Part shown: in pieces, positions 6,265-11,945 of the stretch
How the letters are laid out: each line of letters begins with the position of its first letter
How positions within the stretch are numbered: position 1 is the stretch's first letter
DNA from: CAYLPU01 sp964385635
GTDB taxonomy: Bacteria; Chloroflexota; Anaerolineae; B4-G1
Reading direction: 5' to 3'
DNA length: 11,945 bases
NCBI GenBank assembly: GCA_964385635.1
Contig: CAYLPU010000131.1
Coordinates: 1-11,945 of the forward strand
Notes under the pieces: model-generated
Told to the model about the DNA's origin: nothing
Seen by the model: the letters and a program-made list of their open reading frames with translations, nothing else
The model's database searches: none
Translations under genes and position numbers: made by a program

Positions 6265-7518
6265 GCTAGTCTGGCCGAAAGACAGGGCAGCAGTGCATTC
6301 TCCGCCAACTTCGGGGTAGTGGTTGCCACTGGAGTAGACCCAACCACCGCTACCGGCATCTTGAGTAGCGCCAAGCCAGTAGGTAGCGTAGTTGATCTCG
6401 GTCTGGTAGGTGGTCTGGTTCACTCGTGCGAGAGACATCACCGCGTAAGCAGTGGATTGCCAGTCTTCGTCGTCTGTGTTGGCTCCGTAGCAGTAGCTAA
6501 AGGCACCGCCAGGGTACTGGCAATCCAACAGCAAGGTCACCAGATCAGGAATCTTGTCCATATGGACATCAGCGGCCACGAACGCGTCAATGAGACCGCT
6601 TATCCCTAAGGAATACCAGTAGTAGTCTAGGTTGCCATAGAGGGGATCCCAGCCGTTGTTCTTGTTGGTTGTCAGATCGAAGTAGCCAAAAGGAGTCTGC
6701 TCATAGCTATCCTCATAAACTACTTCGGCCATGTCGTCCGCCGCCTGGGCATAGTCGTAGGTGTCGGAGGGATAGCGGTCCTCCAACATCTGTGCCGCAA
6801 CTACCCATGCTCCGATATCCCAGGGGATGATCCCGTTTTCATATCCTTGCCCCGCGCGGAGATCACGTATGTACTCAGCAAGGCCCGTAGCCGTAACGTA
6901 GGTGGTTATTTTGGCGTCAAACTTGGTTTTGGCAGCAGCCTTGTAAATGTCCGCTGTCACTCCGGTCAGGTCCTGGAACCGCATCAGGAAGACAAGGTCG
7001 GCAGCCGAATCGATGTCTGCATCTCCGATCATGTACGTTGCAGCATCCTGCATGGCCGTCATGTACGACGCATCGCCCGTTTCCAGGTAGGCGTAGTACA
7101 GTCCCATTGCCGTGGCACCGTAGAGGTTCGTCGAGCTTGCATTGGCGGAGTGGATGAAATTGGGAAAAGTTAGGACCCAGTCCCAACCACCGTCCTGGGG
7201 ATCCACATCCGGGTTTCCATTCTCGGCATTGTTTTCCGTCACGTCTGCCTGTGCGTGCTTCAGATAATAGGCGCCGGCAATCAGTGCGGCGTCCACGTCA
7301 ACCGGATGGGCAGCAGCAGTAGCAGCCAAACTGACGCCGAGCGAAGAGGAACTCCCTGCAGTAGATTGTGACGTTGGTTCTGCGTCGAATGGAGATGCTA
7401 TTGGATGATCGTTTTCGTCAGCCCACGCCGTCACCGTTCCAGCAGCCGCAACCAAAATGGCCACCACCAGTACCAGTGAGGTCAGCGCCAACCTGAACTT
7501 TCTTACATTCGTTCTCAT
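5386..7518 (-). CDS. Secreted alpha/alpha-toroid protein with cohesin and C-terminal dockerin
   Basis: A 710-residue protein from the ATG at 7518. Signal peptide about 1-32 (TAWA). Residues about 70-410 are helical repeats of the prenyltransferase/squalene-cyclase toroid type, including DVDAALIAGAYYLKHAQ, WQSTAYAVMSLARV and GSGGWVYSSG; a glycan-active toroid is also possible and no catalytic residues are assigned. A cohesin spans about 415-549 (C424 and C544 at its ends), a carboxypeptidase-regulatory-like domain about 551-643, and the dockerin about 647-705 (D649, D651, N653, D660; then D683, N685, D687, N691, D694). The start at 7518 matches the paralogue, which begins MRANAKKFRLAL, and has AAAGGAG upstream. 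An in-frame ATG at 7590 with its own AAGGAG would add 24 residues. First gene of the locus, behind a long structured leader. Confidence 0.88.
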   Translation of the reverse strand: MRTNVRKFRLALTSLVLVVAILVAAAGTVTAWADENDHPIASPFDAEPTSQSTAGSSSSLGVSLAATAAAHPVDVDAALIAGAYYLKHAQADVTENNAENGNPDVDPQDGGWDWVLTFPNFIHSANASSTNLYGATAMGLYYAYLETGDASYMTAMQDAATYMIGDADIDSAADLVFLMRFQDLTGVTADIYKAAAKTKFDAKITTYVTATGLAEYIRDLRAGQGYENGIIPWDIGAWVVAAQMLEDRYPSDTYDYAQAADDMAEVVYEDSYEQTPFGYFDLTTNKNNGWDPLYGNLDYYWYSLGISGLIDAFVAADVHMDKIPDLVTLLLDCQYPGGAFSYCYGANTDDEDWQSTAYAVMSLARVNQTTYQTEINYATYWLGATQDAGSGGWVYSSGNHYPEVGGECTAALSFGQTSLWVNPCGGWVEDGENVTLDVMMTSSGFNGVEFDLEYDDSLLTVVSVVKGSMWDGYDTNVMQATGGSGTIEFAAFLQDADTTLDVTQAQVATITFTGLADGESALTFANTIVSNPDGEELGASAKVCTLTVHGHGTVTGDVELQGRFVAGGSLEYHKDAKVTITGGPGGGFSYDGYTDVNGHWEITLVTEGNYNVEVEMDRYLNAERSASGQVTLSAGGSVDAGFIKLLGGDCDGNARVGSLDASIVGFQFGNSHPTPGIGDMRADINDDHKVNILDCAILGGNYGKAGPLAW

Positions 7519-7730
7519 TTCAGTTTCTCCTTTCGTGATAACTCTAGTCGTGCCGGATACCAATCGTGAGAGGAATTCTCCTCTTGCCATTTGAACTCTC
7601 CTTCGGTTCGCTTGCGCCCTCAGGGGGCCACGATTCGAACTGCTTTCCCACGAGAAATAATGTCCGTTCCCTCACCTCCTTCTCTTTCGCCAGTCCGCTG
7701 TGTTCCCCGTGCGGCGTCTTTGAGGAGGAC

Positions 7731-7798
7731 GCACGGTCTGCTCCGTCACCCGATGCCCTGGCCCAGGTCGCGCCTACGCAAGCGGCCCGCCTGGGCCA
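7731..7798 (-). ncRNA. Third copy of the two-hairpin leader element, close to the start codon
   Basis: On the minus strand a 9-bp hairpin (UGGCCCAGG with CCUGGGCCA, 7798-7759) is followed by a second hairpin (7756-7731) whose loop carries GACGGAGCA, matching the GGCGGAGCA loops of the copies near 8000 and 8410. AAAGACGC downstream echoes CAGACGC in the other copies. CCGUGC of the second hairpin can pair instead with GCACGG just downstream, so two exclusive folds exist. It lies beyond the terminator at 7836-7872 and about 215 nt before the start at 7518. Confidence 0.5.
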
Positions 7799-7835
7799 CC
7801 CATTTCGGGGCGGGCGTGATCGACGTCATCACAAC

Positions 7836-7872
7836 AAAAAAAGGCCCACAGGAGGAAAATCTCCCGTGAGCC
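7836..7872 (-). terminator. Strong intrinsic terminator in the leader of the toroid-dockerin gene
   Basis: On the minus strand GGCUCACGGGAG pairs with CUCCUGUGGGCC over 12 bp (three G-U pairs) around a 6-nt loop, and seven uridines follow directly. It lies about 320 nt upstream of the start codon at 7518 and has no gene just before it. It would therefore end the leader RNA that begins near 8075 unless it is prevented from forming. Confidence 0.85.
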
Positions 7873-8075
7873 TGATGAGCCACAATGCCTGGTACCCAAC
7901 GATGCGAATCAAACGTCAGCGCCCCAGGCGAAGAGGCGACAGGTGACAAGTCTATGCGTCTGTGAACTGCGATGTAGTTGGCCTGCATGAAGTGCTCCGC
8001 CACTCAATGTCTCCAACCCTGGTGGTACCGGCCACGCAGGGTTGCCTATCTCAGGAATCTGAGTCTGTTATCGCC
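7836..8075 (-). ncRNA. Structured leader RNA (element A): candidate riboswitch or attenuator
   Basis: A minus-strand RNA predicted to start near 8075, just past an extended -10 box, and to end at the terminator at 7836. In order it holds a small hairpin CUCAG/CUGAG (8063-8050), hairpin P1 (8044-8014; AACCCUG with CAGGGUU, inner GUGG/CCAC and a CCGGUA loop), hairpin P2 (8009-7986; loop GGCGGAGCA), a variable part with AGACGC, and the terminator. Against element B, P1 swaps an A-U for a G-C pair and P2 swaps a U-A for a C-G pair, and the minus strand keeps a G-U pair where the plus strand would have A-C. This supports folding on the minus strand. It does not match any riboswitch core I can recall; ligand and function are unknown. 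Confidence 0.6.
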
Positions 8076-8081
8076 AAGGTA

Positions 8082-8090
8082 ATTATAGCA
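8082..8090 (-). promoter_or_regulatory. Extended -10 promoter for the leader RNA
   Basis: The minus strand reads TGCTATAAT, a perfect -10 hexamer with the TGn extension. No convincing -35 box lies 16-18 bp upstream, which is usual for extended -10 promoters. Transcription would begin near 8075, about a dozen bases before the first leader hairpin. Confidence 0.6.
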
Positions 8091-8265
8091 GATAAAGGTG
8101 AACATGCGGTGAAGAGTGCCTTGAAAATTTGTTAGAATCCGCCCGCCTTGGAGCATCTGGCTGAGAGGGGCAGTAACGAAAGAGATCCGCTGGACCGTGG
8201 GAGGTCATGGGGGAGGAGGGGCAAACGTAGGGTGACAGCAGCGAGGGGGCGCTGAAACCAAATCA

Positions 8266-8478
8266 GGCTCACGGGCAGACATCTCCCCGTGAGCCCAATT
8301 AACCACGACCCAGGACTCAAGCACGTGCATTGGATGTTAGAGCCCGCCCTCGGTGAAGAGGTGACAGCGTCTGCAGATTGTGGTATAATGAGGCTGCACG
8401 GGGTGCTCCGCCACCCGGTGCCCCCAGCCCTGGTGGTGCCGGCCACGCAGGGCTGGTTCTTTCCGGAACCTGAGTTCC
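8266..8478 (-). ncRNA. Second copy of the leader element (element B), about 411 bp upstream
   Basis: Same order as element A: hairpin GGAAC/GUUCC (8478-8465), P1 (8456-8424, the same CGUGGCCGG core), P2 (8421-8396; loop GGCGGAGCA), CAGACGC and UGUCACCU motifs, and a final hairpin GGCUCACGGG/CCCGUGAGCC (8295-8266). Unlike A, the final hairpin is followed by UGAUUUGG and no U-run, and no good -10 box sits in the matching upstream position. It may be a decayed duplicate or a sensor read from farther upstream. Confidence 0.5.
8361..8389 (+). promoter_or_regulatory. Possible sigma-70 promoter pointing against the leader
   Basis: GTGACA (8361-8366) and TATAAT (8384-8389) are separated by 17 bp, a near-ideal arrangement. 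A transcript starting near 8396 would be antisense to the P2 and P1 hairpins of element B. No plus-strand gene follows and element A has no equivalent TATAAT, so a chance match is possible. Confidence 0.35.
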
Positions 8479-8648
8479 GTTGTGGTCCCCCTGCTAACAA
8501 ACAGCAAGCCGCCACCCTTTACGCTTACAGGGACAGCGGCCTTTCATTCCTTTACTTAGCCCTCCTTTCGCAAGAGCGCATCCTGGGAGGAACCCGTCTC
8601 GATGCGTGGCTCGTATTCCCGTCTGTACGGGTACTATTCTACCACAGA

Positions 8649-8822
8649 TTGTGTGGTTTGTCTGTAGGGAAAGTATGACATTTGTTGTAGGGAAAGTGTG
8701 ACACTTTTTTGTAGGGAAAGTGTGACATGCCAACGTCGTGCGCCGATCAGCCCGAGTGGGGATGGTTTTCATAAATAGAACACGGGTCAACACGGATCAT
8801 ACGGATGTACGCACATAAAGAT
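8649..8822. repeat. Long direct repeat, copy 2, with three 18-bp iterons
   Basis: Near-identical to 1-173, with a few substitutions and one extra A. Iterons lie at 8663-8680, 8686-8703 and 8710-8727. Similarity ends at the insertion point of the palindromic element that starts at 8828. Open frames crossing this DNA look spurious. Confidence 0.85.
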
Positions 8823-8827
8823 GGAAA

Positions 8828-9030
8828 GTTACTACTCAGGCATAACCAGGAACACAGAGATGCGCAGAGGATGCACAGAGTTTCACGGAGAGAAAAAGAC
8901 CAAGTTTGCCCATAATACCATGTTTTAGCAAAGAATACAGCGTTTGCATACGGGCTATCTCCCTATCTCTGTGATTCTCTGTGTCTTCTCTGTGTAACTC
9001 TGTGTAACGACTGCTGGGCTGAGTAGTTAC
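8828..9030. mobile_element. 203-bp MITE-like palindrome rich in CACAGAG
   Basis: Terminal inverted repeats GTTACTACTCAG (8828-8839) and CTGAGTAGTTAC (9019-9030) match at 11 of 12 positions. Just inside, CACAGAG motifs (8852-8892) face CTCTGTG motifs (8967-9008) in inverted orientation, so the RNA would fold into one long hairpin. GATGGAAA (8820-8827) and GATGGAGA (9031-9038) form an 8-bp flanking duplication with one mismatch. It has no coding capacity. It sits just past the stop of the response regulator gene and could serve as its 3-prime hairpin. Confidence 0.65.
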
Positions 9031-9044
9031 GATGGAGAATTGGG

Positions 9045-9698
9045 TTATTCCAGTTGGATCAGCCCGTTCCGGATGGCGAACCTGACGATACCGGGGATGT
9101 CGCTGATGCCCAACTTGCGCGTTATGCGGCTGCGGTAGGTGTCAATTGTCTTGCGGGAAACAGAGAGGGCCTCAGCAATCTCTATGCTCGAGTTGCCCTC
9201 GGCGACCAGTTGGAGAACTTCTCGCTCGCGCGGGGTGAGGCGCACCAGCGGGCCTATCGCTTCGGCGGCTTCGCGCTGGCGCACGTAGTCGTCAATCACT
9301 TTGTCCAGGATCTTCTGGCTCAGGTAGCGATGGCCGGCGTGGACGACGCGGACGGCTTTGACCACCTCGACGCCGGCCGATTCCTTCAACAGGTAACCAC
9401 GTGCCCCGGCCTGCAGTGCCCGAAAGGCGTATTCGGTTGTGTCGTGCATCGAGAGAATGACGATCTGGGTCGCTGGGCAGGTTTCGTGGATCTGCCGGGT
9501 TGCTTCGTTGCCGTTCATCTCGGGCATGGCGATGTCCATGACCACTACATCGGGGCAGAGTTGTGGCACCTGGTGCACCGCCTCGCGCCCGTTGGCTGCG
9601 TGACCGACCACTTCGATGTCGCCCTCTGCCTCCAATATGAGACGCAGCCCGTCGCGGACGATGGCGTGGTCGTCGACCAGGAAGACGGTGATGCTCAT
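9045..9698 (-). CDS. NarL/FixJ-type response regulator (LuxR HTH output)
   Basis: A 217-residue two-component regulator. The receiver domain (about 3-120) has the acidic pocket D9/D10, the phospho-acceptor D55 in VVVMDIAMPEMNG, S83 and K105. A LuxR-type helix-turn-helix (about 152-215) carries LTPREREVLQLVAEG and SRKTIDTYRSRITRKLG. Phosphorylation by the adjacent kinase would promote DNA binding. Its ATG overlaps the kinase stop as ATGA, so the pair is translationally coupled. All expected key residues are present and length is normal. It is the only DNA-binding regulator in the window and lies upstream of the cohesin/dockerin locus on the same strand; control of that locus is possible but unproven. 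Confidence 0.95.
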   Translation of the reverse strand: MSITVFLVDDHAIVRDGLRLILEAEGDIEVVGHAANGREAVHQVPQLCPDVVVMDIAMPEMNGNEATRQIHETCPATQIVILSMHDTTEYAFRALQAGARGYLLKESAGVEVVKAVRVVHAGHRYLSQKILDKVIDDYVRQREAAEAIGPLVRLTPREREVLQLVAEGNSSIEIAEALSVSRKTIDTYRSRITRKLGISDIPGIVRFAIRNGLIQLE

Positions 9699-11332
9699 CG
9701 TGCCACCTCCACGATGAGCCGTGTGCCCTGCTGGGGGCGGGACTCGATCCGACAGCGACCGCCCACTGCCCCGGCTCGCTCGGTCATGGTGAGCAGCCCC
9801 CAGCCCTGGTGTCCGTCGAGCCTGGTCCGCTGCGCGGGGTCGAATCCGACTCCGTCATCGGCGATGACCAGACGCACGATCTCGTCGTCCACGTCCACCG
9901 TCACGCTCACCTGCGTGGCTTGTGCATGTTTGGCGACGTTGGTCAACGCCTCCTGGGCGATGCGAAACAGCGCGTTCTCGGCCGGCGTGTCCAGCCGGGG
10001 GACTGGTTCCTCACCCTGCACCGTGACGGGGACCCCCGCCCGCGAACCGAACTGTTCAGCGTACCAGCGCAGCGTGGCCACCAGGCCGTAGTCGTCCAGC
10101 ATCGGCGGCCGCAGGTCGGCCATCACGTCGCGGATGCGCTCCATTGTCTCCTCCACCAGTGCCAACGAATCGTCCAGGCGGGAACGCACCAGGTCTGTCG
10201 TCGCTTCGGGCATGTGCGTCCGCACCAGGTTCAGATTGAGGCCCAGCGCGGTCAGGTTCTGTCCGACCTGGTCGTGCAACGTCCGTGCCATCCGTTGCCG
10301 CTCGCTCTCTTCGGCCTCTGCCAACTGCGCTGCCAGGGCGCGGAGTTGTTGTCGCTGCTGCATGACCGACTCAAATAGCCGGGCGTGCTGGATGGCAATC
10401 GCCAGCGAGTCGGTCAACTCGCCGACTGTCTGCACCTGTTCGGAGGTAAAGGCTCCGGGGCTGTCCGACCACAGACTGAGGTCCCCGATCAGTTCCTGCC
10501 TGGAAATGAGGGGTGCGACAATGCAAGAGCGCATCCCCTCGGCCTGCATCTTCTGCGCCGCTGGCGACGGCTGGGGAGGGCCCAGGACGTCCTCTGTCAA
10601 GCGCATCTGGCCCTGTCGAAGCGCTTCGATACCCTCTTCCGCCCCCTCCAGGGACACGCGCGCTCCTGCTCCTATGCTGGTCTCGCCGCTGGCGTGGATG
10701 GCGACTGCGGTCGCCTCGTTGGTTTCGAAGTCGAATACCGCGATGCTGGCATACTGGCAGGGCACCAGTCGCTGAATGTGGTGTAGCGAGGCCTGGGCAA
10801 TCTCCTCCAGTGACTGCGCGGCCAGAACGGCGCTGTCAATTTCATGCAGGATGCTCAATCGTTCGGCATAGCCCTGCAGCGTTTCCTTCGCCCGCCGGAG
10901 TTCGGTGATGAGTGCACTGCGGATCTGTTCTTGCTCGGCCCAGATCATCTCGCGGGCCTGCTGGAAAAAACCAGTCGCCAACCCGCCGATCAGCGCAGCC
11001 AGGCGGGACTGCAGCGCGATAACCTGCCCGGCGGGCAGACCTTCGACGAGTTGGCCGGCCAGCAGTTCTAACGTTTGACCCAGGGCCTCGGGTTGGACGT
11101 AATGGAGGCTGGCCAGCGACGCGCCGATGGCCTCGGCCTGGTGGGGCTCGAACGGCTCTGCCGGCAGAAGTCTGATTGCCTGTTCAGTCAATTCGACCAG
11201 GCGCTGGCGCACTTCCGTTGCGCTGAGGGGTACGAAACTGGTTCGTGCGATCGCTGCATACCAACTATCGGCGATCTCGTCGCTGCGGCTGTGCAGTATC
11301 TGCAGGAGTTGCGACCGGTCCGCTGCATTCAT
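9695..11332 (-). CDS. Cytoplasmic GAF-domain sensor histidine kinase (HisKA_3/NarX type)
   Basis: A 545-residue kinase from the ATG at 11332, chosen over an in-frame ATG at 11395 because GGGAGG lies 5 nt upstream of it. Residues about 5-150 are all-helical and resemble the RsbR N-terminal sensor fold (tentative). A GAF domain spans about 160-320 with VAPLISRQELIGDLSLWSD. The dimerisation domain holds the phospho-acceptor H353 in RQRMARTLHDQVGQNLTALG. The ATPase domain (about 452-545) has the N box EALTNVAKHA, the G1 box DDGVGF and the G2 box GWGLLTMTERA. There is no TM segment or signal peptide, so it senses a cytoplasmic cue, perhaps a small molecule through GAF. The partner is the overlapping response regulator. 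Confidence 0.94.
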   Translation of the reverse strand: MNAADRSQLLQILHSRSDEIADSWYAAIARTSFVPLSATEVRQRLVELTEQAIRLLPAEPFEPHQAEAIGASLASLHYVQPEALGQTLELLAGQLVEGLPAGQVIALQSRLAALIGGLATGFFQQAREMIWAEQEQIRSALITELRRAKETLQGYAERLSILHEIDSAVLAAQSLEEIAQASLHHIQRLVPCQYASIAVFDFETNEATAVAIHASGETSIGAGARVSLEGAEEGIEALRQGQMRLTEDVLGPPQPSPAAQKMQAEGMRSCIVAPLISRQELIGDLSLWSDSPGAFTSEQVQTVGELTDSLAIAIQHARLFESVMQQRQQLRALAAQLAEAEESERQRMARTLHDQVGQNLTALGLNLNLVRTHMPEATTDLVRSRLDDSLALVEETMERIRDVMADLRPPMLDDYGLVATLRWYAEQFGSRAGVPVTVQGEEPVPRLDTPAENALFRIAQEALTNVAKHAQATQVSVTVDVDDEIVRLVIADDGVGFDPAQRTRLDGHQGWGLLTMTERAGAVGGRCRIESRPQQGTRLIVEVAR

Positions 11333-11374
11333 CCGCTCCTCCCTTCCGACTTTGTTAGCGACTCTTCTACGCTC

Positions 11375-11426
11375 GCGGTGGATTGTCGAATCCACCGCCA
11401 GGCGGCTGGATCTGGCGATCCAGCCG
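11375..11426. repeat. Two adjacent perfect hairpins upstream of the kinase gene
   Basis: GCGGTGGATT/AATCCACCGC (11375-11398, loop GTCG) and CGGCTGGATC/GATCCAGCCG (11403-11426, loop TGGC) each have 10-bp stems and 4-nt loops and are similar in sequence. They lie 43-94 bases upstream of the kinase ATG, in its probable 5-prime untranslated region. They could be a small dispersed repeat or a regulatory structure. No convincing promoter was found here. Confidence 0.55.
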
Positions 11427-11465
11427 GAGCAGAGGATAACCTGTGCCCTAACATGACATTGTCAA

Positions 11466-11520
11466 GTAGTGACGACTTTAGTCGTTCCCGCTACTACCTC
11501 CCACAGATTTTAGCCAGACT
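11466..11520. repeat. Truncated relative of the 89-bp MITE-like element
   Basis: It shares GTAGTGACGACTTTAGTCGT, CTACTACC and CCACAGAT(T)TTAGCCAGACT with 5258-5325. It lacks the left terminal arm and about 15 bp of the central palindrome. It therefore appears to be a degraded copy retaining only the right end. Confidence 0.7.
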
Positions 11521-11564
11521 CGGATGTTCTTCTATCGCTCTTATGGCTTGCGCGCCCTGGATGA

Positions 11565-11945
11565 CTTGTTATCACGTAGGGCAGGTTTCCATACCTGCCT
11601 CTCGGTGCGGCGGCTATGGAAAGCCGCCCTACATTAGACCTCTTGTTATCACGTAGGGTAGGTTTCCATACCTGCCTCTCGGTGCGGCGGCTATGGAAAG
11701 CCGCCCTACATTAGACCTCTTGTTATCACGTAGGGTAGGTTTCCATACCTGCCTCTCGGTGCGGCGGCTATGGAAAGCCGCTCTACATTAGACCTCTTGT
11801 TATCACGTAGGGTAGGTTTCCATACCTGCCTCTCGGTGCGGCGGCTATGGAAAGCCGCTCTACATTAGACCTCTTGTTATCACGTAGGGCAGGTTTCCAT
11901 ACCTGCCTCTCGGTGCGGCGGCTATGGAAAGCCGCCCTACATTAG
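11565..11945. repeat. 77-bp tandem array, five units, running off the window
   Basis: Units start (at ATCACGTAGG) at 11571, 11648, 11725, 11802 and 11879, exactly 77 bp apart; the last is cut by the window end. Each unit holds two hairpins, GGCAGGT/ACCTGCC and GGCGGCT/AGCCGCC, whose loops TTCCAT and ATGGAA are complementary. The outer GTAGGG and CCCTAC also pair, so one longer imperfect fold is possible. Units differ only at a few C/T positions (GGGCAGG or GGGTAGG; GCCGCCC or GCCGCTC). There are no unique spacers and no coding potential. Confidence 0.93.

Noticed and set aside
2816..7518. Classical cellulosome enzymes
   Set aside because: No glycoside hydrolase signature or carbohydrate-binding module could be recognised; the N-terminal modules are a beta-helix and an alpha/alpha toroid of undetermined activity.
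7630..7643. tRNA-like TTCGAA motif on the minus strand (GTTCGAATC)
   Set aside because: The flanking bases do not form a T-stem and no acceptor, D or anticodon arm is present.
7746..8003. 85-codon minus-strand open frame in the leader
   Set aside because: It crosses the terminator and the hairpin elements, has no recognisable domain, and its composition fits structured non-coding DNA.
7836..8075. Assignment of the leader RNA to a known riboswitch class
   Set aside because: I compared it from memory with c-di-GMP-I and -II, c-di-AMP, cobalamin, SAM, TPP, FMN, glycine and molybdenum-cofactor cores; there were partial resemblances (such as ACCGUGC) but no full core match.
8132..8793. Two minus-strand open frames (8132-8515 and 8494-8793)
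   Set aside because: They run through element B and the iteron repeat; the peptide from 8494-8793 simply translates the repeats. No domain or good ribosome binding site was seen.
11565..11945. Possible CRISPR array
   Set aside because: The 77-bp unit repeats without unique spacers, is longer than usual CRISPR repeats, and no cas gene is nearby.

Overview
The window looks like a chromosomal stretch of a member of the Chloroflexota (Anaerolineae or Caldilineae type). This is inferred from style, not from a marker gene. The signs are GC-rich secreted proteins with TP-rich linkers, an IPT/TIG protein ending in a YLPLIL-type tail, a soluble GAF histidine kinase with a NarL-type regulator, and intergenic DNA crowded with small palindromic repeats. 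All six convincing protein genes are on the minus strand, so biological order runs from high to low coordinates.

Reading in that direction: positions 11945 to about 11400 hold a 77-bp tandem array and repeat debris. A two-component pair follows, a cytoplasmic histidine kinase (11332-9695) and a LuxR/NarL response regulator (9698-9045), overlapping by ATGA. Next come a 203-bp MITE-like palindrome (9030-8828) and a 174-bp repeat with three iterons (8822-8649) whose twin lies at 173-1. About 1.1 kb without protein genes (8640-7519) carries three related two-hairpin RNA elements, an extended -10 promoter and a strong intrinsic terminator, all in the leader of the next gene.

The core of the window is a four-gene cohesin/dockerin locus (7518-375). 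Two large secreted proteins share one C-terminal cassette (cohesin, a carboxypeptidase-regulatory-like beta domain, dockerin) but carry different N-terminal modules: an alpha/alpha-toroid of prenyltransferase/squalene-cyclase type in one and a right-handed beta-helix in the other. A third protein has one cohesin, a long TP-rich spacer and a C-terminal membrane anchor. The fourth has one cohesin and two IPT/TIG domains. Together they look like a small self-contained surface assembly: an anchoring cohesin, chain-forming units with both cohesin and dockerin, and a terminal or adhesive cohesin. No glycoside hydrolase is recognisable here, so this is not a classical cellulosome.

The observations most worth following are the cohesin/dockerin assembly itself, the triplicated leader RNA with a terminator, the module swap between the two dockerin proteins, and two MITE-like insertions for which target-site duplications can be read directly.
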